NCBI GenBank assembly: GCA_052400665.1
Contig: JBQTGK010000006.1
Length of the DNA stretch: 64,000 nucleotides
Source of the DNA: JBQTGK01 sp052400665
GTDB lineage: Bacteria > Bacteroidota > Bacteroidia > Bacteroidales > Marinifilaceae
Reading direction: 5' to 3' (one strand)
Position numbers and translations under genes: made by a program. Numbering within the stretch: position 1 is the stretch's first letter; each line of letters starts with the position of its first letter. Under the pieces are notes generated by a model, which had not been told where the DNA came from, did not search any database, and was given only the letters and a program-made list of their open reading frames with translations. Positions 16,866 through 24,122 of the stretch are shown one piece after another.

Positions 16866-17033
16866 ATGTATAAAGAATTATCAAAAAAGGAATTGCGAAG
16901 AGTTGAAGGTGGAGGTGGTAGAACTGTTGCTGGTTGGATTGGATATGCTTTTGGATATCTGGCAAAAGGGCATGCTGGAAACTGTTCTGAAATCGATGGA
17001 AGTTTATTATGGACTACTCGCGGTGGTATGTAA
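16866..17033 (+). CDS. Double-glycine leader peptide (bacteriocin-like), 55 residues
   Basis: The leader is MYKELSKKELRRVEGG, then GGRTVAGWIGYAFGYLAKGH. The mature part has GxxxG-like spacing (GWIGYAFGYLAKGHAG), which in two-peptide class IIb bacteriocins supports helix pairing. It has a single cysteine. Lying 22 bp after the 44-residue precursor and before a terminator at 17043, the two could be a two-peptide pair; this is inference. The run of four glycines leaves the exact cleavage site open. Confidence 0.72.
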   Translation: MYKELSKKELRRVEGGGGRTVAGWIGYAFGYLAKGHAGNCSEIDGSLLWTTRGGM

Positions 17034-17042
17034 TTTTGAATT

Positions 17043-17069
17043 AAAAGGATGCCATAAAAGCATCCTTTT
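17043..17069 (+). terminator. Terminator after the peptide pair
   Basis: A 10-bp perfect stem (17043-17052 with 17060-17069) ending in TTTT, 9 bp after the stop at 17033. Confidence 0.75.
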
Positions 17070-17125
17070 ATATTAAATGTAATTTTTTGCGATAAAATGA
17101 ATTGGCTGTAACATTATGAACTAAT

Positions 17126-17581
17126 ATGGTGAGTTTTTTACTTCGTGCAAAACCAATTATGTATGTTGGTTTTTTTCTGTTATTTTTTTTTATATTAGAT
17201 ATGGTAGTTATTATGCTACCATCTGAGTATTTTATTAATTCAGGAGTTGATCGATCATTTAGGGAATTAGGCTATTGGATAACAATTATAACGGTTATTA
17301 CTATTGATCCTATAATTGAGACTTTCTGCTTTCAATACTTAGTTTTAAAATTAGTACGAAAATTTATACAAAGGCCAAAATTCAACTTAGTACCCTATGT
17401 TTTGCTATCTTCAATTATTTTCGGATTTATTCATGATAGTAGTGGTTTTTATACGGCTTATGCAATAATAGCTGGAGTAATTTTATCCATTGCAACTTAC
17501 TTTGCTTTTTATAAGAAATATGGTTTTTTTTTAGTAGTAAGTATTCATGGGATTCACAACTTTATAGCATTAGTATTGTAA
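17126..17581 (+). CDS. Short CPBP (Abi)-family membrane protein
   Basis: A 151-residue protein of four or so membrane helices. It has the three CPBP motif regions: DPIIETFCFQYL (in place of EExxxR), FGFIHD (FxxxH) and HGIHNFIAL (HxxxN) at the C-terminus. CPBP proteins are intramembrane metalloproteases, and several act as bacteriocin immunity or maturation factors. The first motif has one Glu and a Gln where the Glu pair and Arg usually are, so proteolytic activity is uncertain. It follows the two peptide precursors and precedes a second, broken CPBP gene by 6 bp. Confidence 0.75.
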   Translation: MVSFLLRAKPIMYVGFFLLFFFILDMVVIMLPSEYFINSGVDRSFRELGYWITIITVITIDPIIETFCFQYLVLKLVRKFIQRPKFNLVPYVLLSSIIFGFIHDSSGFYTAYAIIAGVILSIATYFAFYKKYGFFLVVSIHGIHNFIALVL

Positions 17582-17587
17582 AAATTT

Positions 17588-17950
17588 ATGAAGAGATTAA
17601 CTGTTTTTCTGAATAGGTCGAATGTTGTTTGGCTGTTTATTGTATTATTGGGGTTAATATTTTTGCCAAATGTTTTATTCATTTTTCGTAATATTCAATT
17701 TGATAATGAAATGATTAATGTTTTGGATAATATAGGACTAATTCCATCATTAATTCTTACAGTTATCGTTTTACCTTTGTGGGAAACGATTGTTTTTCAA
17801 ACAACAATAATATCTATTTGCCAAACAATAATTAAGAACAAAACAAAACAATTTGTATATGCATTGCTTATTTCTTCACTATTATTCGCATTATCTCATT
17901 CTTACCCTCTAGCTGCCGCACGAATCCTTTCGTGTTATTGTATTAATTAA
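17588..17950 (+). pseudogene. CPBP-family gene truncated by repeat A2
   Basis: The protein starts normally and shows motif 1 as LPLWETIVFQ and motif 2 as FALSHSYPL near residues 99-107. Homologous sequence stops at about 17904, exactly where repeat A2 begins, and the last 15 codons are repeat-derived. The third motif and at least 35 C-terminal residues are missing. The ATG lies 6 bp after the intact CPBP gene, so both were one operon before the repeat arrived. Confidence 0.75.
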
Positions 17951-18205
17951 TTTTTAGTTAAAAATATTGTAAAGTCCAAGTTAACTGGACTGTTTGCGAT
18001 TATCTTTATAGTCGTATTTAGAATTGGCCAATACAAATACAAAAAAGTGTAGGTTACAATAAAAAAAGCCCGAAAAACAGAAGTGTTCGCAAAAACTATT
18101 GCTGTTAATCGGACTTAGCTATAAAGCCTGCACAAAATTAAATGAATTATTAACAATTTAAAATTTTGTGAAAATGAAAGATTTAAATGAAAAAGAATTG
18201 AAAGC
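17909..18205 (+). repeat. Repeat A2: upstream region plus leader cassette
   Basis: Second copy of repeat A1 at a constant offset of 1465 bp. It replaces the 3' end of the CPBP gene at 17588 and supplies the upstream region and leader of the peptide at 18174. The junction shows the cassette arrived by duplication or recombination. Confidence 0.85.
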
Positions 18206-18347
18206 AATTAATGGTGGAATGGAATACTGGGATTGGGTATGGAGTGACAAAGCAACTACAAATCCTTTTGTAGGACTTGCATGTGCAGCTGCAAATGCAG
18301 TAGTCGCAGTTGAAAGAGGTGTAGCATGGGTTGCTAATCAACTTTAA
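18174..18347 (+). CDS. Double-glycine leader peptide (bacteriocin-like), 57 residues
   Basis: The leader MKDLNEKELKAINGG differs from that at 16709 by a few residues. The mature part begins MEYWDWVWSDKATTNPFVGL and continues with an Ala-rich hydrophobic helix (CAAANAVVAVERGVAW). It contains an aromatic N-terminal patch and one Cys. It has the same upstream region as the 44-residue precursor, so the two are probably co-regulated. It is followed by a hairpin at 18361 and an intact CPBP protease gene at 18407, repeating the peptide-then-CPBP order seen at 16.7-17.6 kb. Confidence 0.75.
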   Translation: MKDLNEKELKAINGGMEYWDWVWSDKATTNPFVGLACAAANAVVAVERGVAWVANQL

Positions 18348-18360
18348 TAAAAATTAATGT

Positions 18361-18381
18361 GCAAGCTTAGTCAAAGCTTGC
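18361..18381 (+). terminator. Hairpin after the 57-residue peptide
   Basis: A perfect 8-bp stem (18361-18368 with 18374-18381). The T tract is weak, so it may only partly end transcription before the CPBP gene. Confidence 0.45.
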
Positions 18382-18406
18382 GCATTTGCTATTAATATAT
18401 TTAGAC

Positions 18407-19195
18407 ATGAAAAATTTTTTTCCTAGTACAATTAAGCAATCGATATTTTTAGTAATAATCTTTTTTATTTGTTTATTTCCTTTTGTATTTATTTCAAATC
18501 AATATTTAAAGCATTTACCTTTTGAGGAATTGATTAATTTTATGATTGCTCCAGGAGTTCTTAGCGGGATAGGTATTTTTCATATTATTAATAGAAGAAG
18601 GGGGTTCTCTTATGATTTTAAATTGAGTAAACTTTTTATATTACCCTTATCATTAATAGTGGTAGTTTTATTTCAAGTTGGATTTTATAGTCCATGTTCA
18701 AAGTTTTTAACCTTTATATTTTATCCAGCAAGCCAGAATGTTTCTCCATTTGTATCAGTAATAGCTTTCATTGGACCTGTTATTCTTGCTCCATTCTTCG
18801 AAGAAATTATATTTAGGAATTATATTTTAAAAGGTTTGTTAAATACATATTCGCCTCAAAAAGCAATAATAAGTTCAGCAATAATATTTGGTTTACTACA
18901 TATTTATCCACATCAGTTAATTGGAGCTATACCACTAGGCTTTTTCTTTGGATGGATTTATTACAAAACCAGAAGTATTGGTGTTACCATTATTTTACAT
19001 TCAGTTGCCAATTTAACGGGACTTTTCACTTCGTATGTTCATTTTAAATTGGGTAGTAATCAAATTACTAGCGTTTCTGATATTTATGGTGATTATTCAA
19101 TCTATATTATTTTAGTATCGTTGGCTTTATTGGGTTATTTAATGAAAAAATTAATTCATAAAGTAAAGCTTACTGAGTTAAAAGAAATAGCATGA
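18407..19195 (+). CDS. CPBP-family intramembrane metalloprotease
   Basis: A 262-residue polytopic membrane protein with all CPBP catalytic motifs: FFEEIIFRNYIL (EExxxR) near residue 137, FGLLHIYPH (FxxxH) near 165 and HSVANLTG (HxxxN) near 205. It is full length, with about seven or eight membrane helices. I use the ATG at 18407; a TTG 21 bp upstream adds seven residues but looks like spacer. Next to a double-glycine peptide gene it may act in peptide maturation or self-protection. It overlaps the next gene by 4 bp. Confidence 0.85.
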   Translation: MKNFFPSTIKQSIFLVIIFFICLFPFVFISNQYLKHLPFEELINFMIAPGVLSGIGIFHIINRRRGFSYDFKLSKLFILPLSLIVVVLFQVGFYSPCSKFLTFIFYPASQNVSPFVSVIAFIGPVILAPFFEEIIFRNYILKGLLNTYSPQKAIISSAIIFGLLHIYPHQLIGAIPLGFFFGWIYYKTRSIGVTIILHSVANLTGLFTSYVHFKLGSNQITSVSDIYGDYSIYIILVSLALLGYLMKKLIHKVKLTELKEIA

Positions 19196-19566
19196 TACAA
19201 TCCAAAGATTTTATAGAGAGATTGTTAGAGGATTTAAGTAGGGGTGTTGCTAAAATTGTTCAAATGAAAGAGTGTGGACAATACGTTCAGGCTATGGAGC
19301 AAGTAAATGAAGCTTATAATACCTATTTCGAAGATATCGATTTAGAGTTAGAGCAAAGTGAACAGAAACTACAAGCTTATGCAATTTTACTAAAAGAGGA
19401 AGGTGAAATTTTGTTGGCAGAAAACAAAAAATACGAGGCAAAAGATGTATTTCTTAAAGCTTGTAGATTTTTGGCTAAGGCAGATGTAGTAAGTACAAAT
19501 TATGACCTTGGCAGATTCTCATTACATTCTGAGATTAATATTTTATTAGAAAGATGTCCTGAGTAA
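19192..19566 (+). CDS. Uncharacterised helical (TPR-like) protein
   Basis: A 124-residue soluble, helical protein that overlaps the CPBP gene by ATGA and is thus co-translated with it. The pattern (ECGQYVQAMEQVNEAYNTYF; YEAKDVFLKACRFLAKAD) resembles paired tetratricopeptide helices and, loosely, DUF6483-type proteins. Its function is unknown; with the protease it may handle precursor peptides. Repeat B1 begins 65 bp after its stop. Confidence 0.7.
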   Translation: MIQSKDFIERLLEDLSRGVAKIVQMKECGQYVQAMEQVNEAYNTYFEDIDLELEQSEQKLQAYAILLKEEGEILLAENKKYEAKDVFLKACRFLAKADVVSTNYDLGRFSLHSEINILLERCPE

Positions 19567-19630
19567 AAAGAAGGTGTTTTCCGACACTATCCTGAAAAGT
19601 GTGTAAATGGGTTGAATTAATTTTTAACCC

Positions 19631-19884
19631 CTAACTGCCACACGAATCCTTTCGTGTAGTTTATTGTATTAATTAATTTTTTGTTAATAATATAAGAATT
19701 AATTATTTTAGCTATCTGTATCTAAATTTTAAGAAATTACAAACAGAAATTACATATTTAGGAACTCCGAATGTTTTATTATGTGAGTTTTAGCTTAATT
19801 GAATGGAGTGCTGCATTTTTTCGATTCGAATACAAATAAATTTTGGAAGGAATTATAGTGGGTATGTAGCTACCACAGGAAAGA
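19631..19884. mobile_element. Repeat B1: MITE-like element, degraded right end
   Basis: About 250 bp matching 21970-22232 at roughly 90 percent by eye, with small indels. The left end carries the hairpin sequence CACACGAATCCTTTCGTGT. The right end reads CCACAGGAAAG, a degraded form of the inverted repeat that is perfect in copy B2. It contains no reading frame. It shares its first ~50 bp with repeats A1 and A2. Confidence 0.6.
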
Positions 19885-19900
19885 ATTTGTGCAGTGGTGA

Positions 19901-19969
19901 ATGGCAGCGAATGTTTTATTCATTGTAGGTGTACTTGTAAAACTTTTGAGTAAAGATCCTGAGAAATAA
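19901..19969 (+). other. 22-codon hydrophobic open frame, possible gene remnant
   Basis: ATG at 19901 reads MAANVLFIVGVLVKLLSKDPEK then stop. It looks like the last hydrophobic helix of a small membrane protein or peptide whose start was lost beside repeat B1. Too short to call a gene. Confidence 0.25.
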
Positions 19970-20032
19970 ATAAAAATTAGCAATTTTCATTTATTTAAAA
20001 GGCTCTAGCTTTTCTAATTATAATTGTTTTTA

Positions 20033-21973
20033 ATGAATAAAGTTATTTTAAGTTGTCTTTTTAGTTTTTTATTTTTTTGTTCTGGTGAAATATCTGGACA
20101 AATAAATATTAAAGGGAATGTGTTGGATCAGGATAGAAAACCAATACCCGGGAGTTCAATTTTCGTAAAAGATTCTTACATAGGAAGCATTTCAAATCGA
20201 GATGGGAAGTTCTCCATTAAAATTCCACAACACCTACAATCCGGTAAATTGTGTATTTCATGTATTGGTTATCAAATGCAGGAATTGGCTATAGATAAAA
20301 TACATTCTCCAATACAGATTAGTTTACAAAAAGATACTTGTGATTTGGCAGAAGTATTGGTTATGCCTAAGGATACGCTGCTTGCCTTGCTTCGTCGTGC
20401 TTATGGAAAAATTAAAGACAATTACCCTGATTTTGATACAAGAATGAAAGGTTTTTATAGGGAAGCATATTATTCGTCGGAAAATAATGAATATTTATAT
20501 TTTGGAGAGGCAATTCTTGATGTATTTAAAACTTCATATACTAAATCTTTAAAAGGGCAAGTTAAAATTGACAAAAGTCGAATGAATAAACATCCGTTAT
20601 ATCAGGATTACAGCTCTGTAATGTGGTATGGAGGAGTTCACATGCCTATAAATTACGATGATGTAAAAATTAGGGCAAATTATTTATCTCCCAATAATTT
20701 TAAAAACTATGATTATAGTATTTATAAAGATGTTTTAGATGGTCAAGCTGTATATAGAATAAATTTTAAACCTAAAGTAAATGCTAAGGTATCATATCAA
20801 GGGGAGTTTTATTTAGATATTAACTCATTAGCTTATTTGTATTGCGAATGTGAATATTCTGATTATGGTTTCGAAAAAAGAAACAGTGAACTTGTATTAA
20901 ATGCTTTGCGAGTGAAGCAAAGAAAACTAATAACAAAATACAGAAACTGGAAGGGTAAATACTTTCTTTCATATATTTCTGATGAAGAGAAGTTTTATAA
21001 TAAAAAAACAAAATCTGAATTAATTCAATTCAACGAATTTCTTGGTACTGATATACAAATAGAGAATGTAAAACCAATTCCTTTTCCGGAGCAAACAGAA
21101 TATAGAGATGTATTTTATGTGACTGCAAATGATATTAAGGATTCTAATTGGAAGGAAGAAAATATAATTATTGCAGATAGCTCACTAAATAAATTAATAG
21201 AATATAGCCCTGGTAAAGCTCAAAAAATACTACATAAAAAGCATCAGTTGCCAAAAGGTTATCAATTTCGAAAAAAAATGGTTCAAGTGATTACCAAAAT
21301 GTATTTTGATCTTAGTTTTGAATTTAAATCAAATGATAAAATTAACAATGCGAGTATTCAATTTTCTCCAACAGAATATCAGATATTCGATAAGTCAATG
21401 AGTAGCTCAGATCCCTTTTATACTTTTGGAATGAAAATGGGCTATAAGTTAAACCCTCATTGGGATGTGAATTTTGAGATGCAGGAATCAATTAGCAAGA
21501 ATTTTGCTAGTCTTAATTCAATAGGTTTCGCTTATGAAACACCTCTAATCAATAGGGGGAATCAATTGCTACTTGTTGCAGGAATGAACTATTATTTTTC
21601 AAATAATGGTCAGCATATTGGTGATTTTAAATCGGAGTCGGATTTTAAAACTGGCGGAAAGAAAATAAGGGCAGATAAGGTGGCTTTTTTTGTAGGAAAG
21701 AAAAAGCAAGGGATTTCGTTTGATTTGGGTTTGAAAACACGAATTTATCAATTTTATTCTTTGTTTATTACCGGGGGATATCGGGTGGATATCAATGATA
21801 GAGACCGATTATTTATAAAAGAAAAATCAGGATTCTTTTTAACTCGTAAAACAACAGATATTTCTTTAAAGGATTCTTCAATTCAATATTTCGAAAATGG
21901 AGTGCAAACCACTACAACTAGTTTCGATACCAAAGATTTTTACTTTAAAGCAGGAATTCGTTTTGCTTTCTAA
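20033..21973 (+). CDS. Outer-membrane protein with carboxypeptidase-like regulatory domain
   Basis: A 646-residue exported protein. A signal peptide (about 1-22) precedes a carboxypeptidase-D regulatory-like beta-sandwich at about 24-110 (GNVLDQDRKPIPGSSIFVKD; GKLCISCIGYQ). A central domain with many Tyr and Lys follows (FYREAYYSSENNEYLYFGEA), and the C-terminal ~200 residues read as beta strands ending FYFKAGIRFAF, typical of an outer-membrane barrel. It lacks a TonB plug, so it is not a classical receptor. I use the ATG at 20033; a TTG nine bases upstream is less likely. It is bracketed by repeats B1 and B2; B2 overlaps its stop, so the gene may have moved together with them. Confidence 0.75.
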   Translation: MNKVILSCLFSFLFFCSGEISGQINIKGNVLDQDRKPIPGSSIFVKDSYIGSISNRDGKFSIKIPQHLQSGKLCISCIGYQMQELAIDKIHSPIQISLQKDTCDLAEVLVMPKDTLLALLRRAYGKIKDNYPDFDTRMKGFYREAYYSSENNEYLYFGEAILDVFKTSYTKSLKGQVKIDKSRMNKHPLYQDYSSVMWYGGVHMPINYDDVKIRANYLSPNNFKNYDYSIYKDVLDGQAVYRINFKPKVNAKVSYQGEFYLDINSLAYLYCECEYSDYGFEKRNSELVLNALRVKQRKLITKYRNWKGKYFLSYISDEEKFYNKKTKSELIQFNEFLGTDIQIENVKPIPFPEQTEYRDVFYVTANDIKDSNWKEENIIIADSSLNKLIEYSPGKAQKILHKKHQLPKGYQFRKKMVQVITKMYFDLSFEFKSNDKINNASIQFSPTEYQIFDKSMSSSDPFYTFGMKMGYKLNPHWDVNFEMQESISKNFASLNSIGFAYETPLINRGNQLLLVAGMNYYFSNNGQHIGDFKSESDFKTGGKKIRADKVAFFVGKKKQGISFDLGLKTRIYQFYSLFITGGYRVDINDRDRLFIKEKSGFFLTRKTTDISLKDSSIQYFENGVQTTTTSFDTKDFYFKAGIRFAF

Positions 21974-22232
21974 CTGCCGCACGAATCCTTTCGTGTGGTT
22001 TATTGTATTAATTATTTAATTAATTTTTTGTTAAAAACGTAAGAATTAATTATTTTAGCTATCTGTATCTAAATTTTAAGAAATTACAAACAGAAATTAC
22101 ATATTCAAGAACTCCGAATGTTTTATTATGTGAGTTTTAGCTTAATTGAATGGAGTGCTGCATTTTCTCGATTCAAATACAAATAAATTTTGGCAAGAAT
22201 TATTGTGGGTATGTAGCTGCCACACGAAAGGA
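21970..22232. mobile_element. Repeat B2: MITE-like element with terminal inverted repeats
   Basis: The 13-bp sequence TCCTTTCGTGTGG at 21986-21998 is exactly inverted at 22220-22232. Between them lie 221 bp without coding capacity. A copy with degraded right end is at 19631-19884. Size, inverted ends and lack of a gene fit a miniature inverted-repeat element. No flanking target duplication is obvious. Confidence 0.6.
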
Positions 22233-22260
22233 CTTAATTGTATAATAAATTTAAATTACT

Positions 22261-22374
22261 ATGAAAATTGAATTAACAAAAAAGCAACTTAAGTACGTAT
22301 TAATTTTAATGGCAATAGTTGGTATTATAGTTTTTGAGATTGGAGGAAAAATAGGAGCTGTTCTAGCTCAATAA
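22261..22374 (+). CDS. 37-residue membrane peptide
   Basis: The product begins MKIELTKKQLKYVLIL and continues with one hydrophobic helix (VLILMAIVGIIVFEIGG) and the tail GAVLAQ. The charged start resembles a double-glycine leader, but the GG comes only at residues 28-29 after the helix. It could be a small toxin-like or immunity-type membrane peptide or a chance frame. It lies 28 bp after repeat B2. Confidence 0.4.
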   Translation: MKIELTKKQLKYVLILMAIVGIIVFEIGGKIGAVLAQ

Positions 22375-22516
22375 ACTCAAAACTTACGAGGAGTCATTAA
22401 TTATGGTGAAAATAAGAACTGTGTATTTTTAAGCCCCCAAAATACGCTCGCACTATCTGCGATGGGTGCGATATTAAAATAGTTGCTGAAGGAGTAATTT
22501 TGGTTCGAATTAAGGT

Positions 22517-22552
22517 AAAAAAGGAAGGACACCCACCCAAGGCATCCTTCCT
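22517..22552 (-). terminator. Terminator of the DUF6261-like gene
   Basis: An 8-bp stem (22522-22529 with 22545-22552) with an A run at 22516-22522 that reads as T on the minus strand, 25 bp beyond the stop at 22577. Confidence 0.8.
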
Positions 22553-22576
22553 AAACTTAAAACGAAAACAAAATGA

Positions 22577-23323
22577 TTATTCTTGCATTGAAGCTTCTTC
22601 TTCCTCTTTAGAGTTTTCTTGTCTGGTTATTCGTGCTGCAATTCGTGAGTTAATGTCTTTAATTACCTCGTTAATTTCAGCAGCAATATCGTCGTATTCT
22701 GTTTTATCGGTCATTTCTTTCATTACCATTAAAAAGCGATCTAATGCTTCAATGGCCTTGCGTACTTCTTTAGCGGCTTTTACCCCTTCTGCATTTGGCT
22801 TTTCGGCCTCTTCTTTGATTTTCTCTTCTTCCTTGTCAATAAAATCTTGCTGAGAAGTTTTCAGGAAAGCATAATGATTATCGGCGCCAATGGCTGTAAT
22901 GGCAGCTTTTAGCTCTTCACTGGAATCAATTTTATTAAAAAAATTAATCATATTGGCAGTCTGATCCTGATAACCCATATCGTAAATGCGCATTTCAGGT
23001 GAGCGAACAATACTTAATAATTTTTCGGCATTGGTACGTATCTCATCATCTTCTTTGTACGATTGAGAAATTACCAGGTACATGAAACATTTCCAGCCGT
23101 CGTCTCTTCTGTGATCTTTGGCTGCTAGTTCGCTGGTACGCATACTACTTTGGGAGATCTTCATATTATCTTCCAAATTATTTACGGTAACATTTACCTT
23201 GGTTTTTGGCTTGATTAACTGAAGTTCTGTTTCGTCGTATTTACCCAAAATGTTCGATGTTTTGGAACCTAATAAAAGATAGTCTGCCAAATGCATCTTG
23301 TGAAATTTAATAGAATTGAACAT
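22577..23323 (-). CDS. DUF6261-like protein preceded by a 42-bp repeat array
   Basis: A 248-residue, all-helical cytoplasmic protein with no known function. It appears distantly homologous over its length to the protein at 59086: both have a (A/E)KDxxRD motif (AAKDHRRD, residues 68-75), a long helical middle, a SQxDF motif (TSQQDF near 155) and a Lys/Glu-rich coiled segment. Assignment to DUF6261 is from memory of the family pattern. The upstream 800 bp contain no gene but an eight-unit 42-bp array beginning 229 bp before the start. The gene is a single unit with its own terminator. Confidence 0.65.
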   Translation of the reverse strand: MFNSIKFHKMHLADYLLLGSKTSNILGKYDETELQLIKPKTKVNVTVNNLEDNMKISQSSMRTSELAAKDHRRDDGWKCFMYLVISQSYKEDDEIRTNAEKLLSIVRSPEMRIYDMGYQDQTANMINFFNKIDSSEELKAAITAIGADNHYAFLKTSQQDFIDKEEEKIKEEAEKPNAEGVKAAKEVRKAIEALDRFLMVMKEMTDKTEYDDIAAEINEVIKDINSRIAARITRQENSKEEEEASMQE

Positions 23324-23552
23324 ACTTTAAAATTTAAGATCTAGCAATTAGTTATTTAACACTTACATGAAGTTATGAATAAAGAAATAATTCCACAATA
23401 GATAATGGTTAAAAATAACATCAGATTATCAAAGAGTTATGATTGTAAGCGTGAGTTGTGTTGAAAATAGAGAGATCTAAAACTATTCATAATCAATCTA
23501 AATTTGTTGTGTAACTATATTGGCCTTTCAAGAATCTGGATTTATAATTATG
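23324..23552. other. Leader region between repeat array and DUF6261-like gene
   Basis: No gene is seen. It must contain the minus-strand promoter or 5' leader of the gene at 22577. No clear promoter element is recognised. Confidence 0.4.
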
Positions 23553-23890
23553 TTATAGATGAATTGTAATTTTATGTTTTAAATAAGTTGCCCGGACAAC
23601 CAATAAGGTAATTTTACGTGTAAAATCTCAGCCCTGGAGTTCGGGAGTAGTAATTCTGCGTGTTGATTAGGTTGACCAGAGAACCAAGAGAGCAATTCTA
23701 CGCTTGAATTTGAGAATACCGATTTACGGATCGTACAATTTTGCATTTTAAATTGGCATTCCGGAGAACCAAGGAGGCAATTTTACGTGTAAAATCACTG
23801 CCCTGGAGTTCGGGACTAGCAATTTTACATGTTGAATTGATAGTTAGGAGAACCAATGGAGCAATTCAAAAAGTAAAATTTTAGTTCTTG
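23553..23890. repeat. Tandem array of eight 42-43-bp units with 84- and 168-bp higher order
   Basis: Units start at 23553, 23596, 23638, 23680, 23722, 23765, 23807 and 23849, with no spacers. Units n and n+4 are most alike: units 2 and 6 share AATTTTACGTGTAAAAT and GCCCTGG. Every second unit begins with a version of AGAACCAA, the complement of TTGGTTCT. The middle of each unit is an imperfect dyad around AATTTTAC/GTAAAATT. No frame stays open across the array (one unit is 43 bp). It lies upstream of the minus-strand gene at 22577. Confidence 0.85.
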
Positions 23891-24013
23891 CTTGCAGTAG
23901 ATTTACCTTAACGATTGAATTGGACTATTTTTAATTTTGTACTTTTTATACAAAAGTTTCTTATTATTTACGCTAGATTCATTTACAGATTCCATTTATT
24001 CAAAGGATTTGAA

Positions 24014-24021
24014 TATCTTTG
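24014..24021 (+). promoter_or_regulatory. Candidate -7 element for lepA
   Basis: TATCTTTG matches TAnnTTTG. It would start transcription near 24028, right at the first arm of an inverted repeat. Confidence 0.4.
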
Positions 24022-24027
24022 CGAATC

Positions 24028-24117
24028 CAATTACGAATTAGTAAATTACAGATTACGAACTATAAATAATTCGTAATTGATTTGAAGATTTGTAATTGAT
24101 TTTGTAATTCGTAATTG
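24028..24117 (+). promoter_or_regulatory. lepA leader with mutually exclusive hairpins
   Basis: The 13-nt arm at 24028-24040 (CAATTACGAATTA) is perfectly complementary to both 24067-24079 and 24105-24117. Only one can pair at a time. The second partner ends 5 nt before the lepA start codon, so pairing with it would hide the start. Similar AATTACGAATT sequences are common between Bacteroidota genes, so it may have no function. Confidence 0.4.
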
Positions 24118-24122
24118 ATAGT

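Noticed and set aside
16693..16965. Minus-strand 90-residue protein
   Set aside because: It is antisense to two well-formed double-glycine precursors and has no family features.
16444..22232. Integron cassette array with attC sites
   Set aside because: The repeated CACACGAA hairpin lacks the GTTRRRY/RYYYAAC core sites of attC, copies are not found after every gene, and there is no integron integrase.
15757..22374. Prophage or insertion sequence carrying the peptide island
   Set aside because: No transposase, integrase or phage structural gene is readable in any frame between 15.4 and 22.6 kb.
22500..22853. Plus-strand 117-residue Ser-rich protein
   Set aside because: It is antisense to the C-terminal coiled part of the DUF6261-like gene and spans that gene's terminator.
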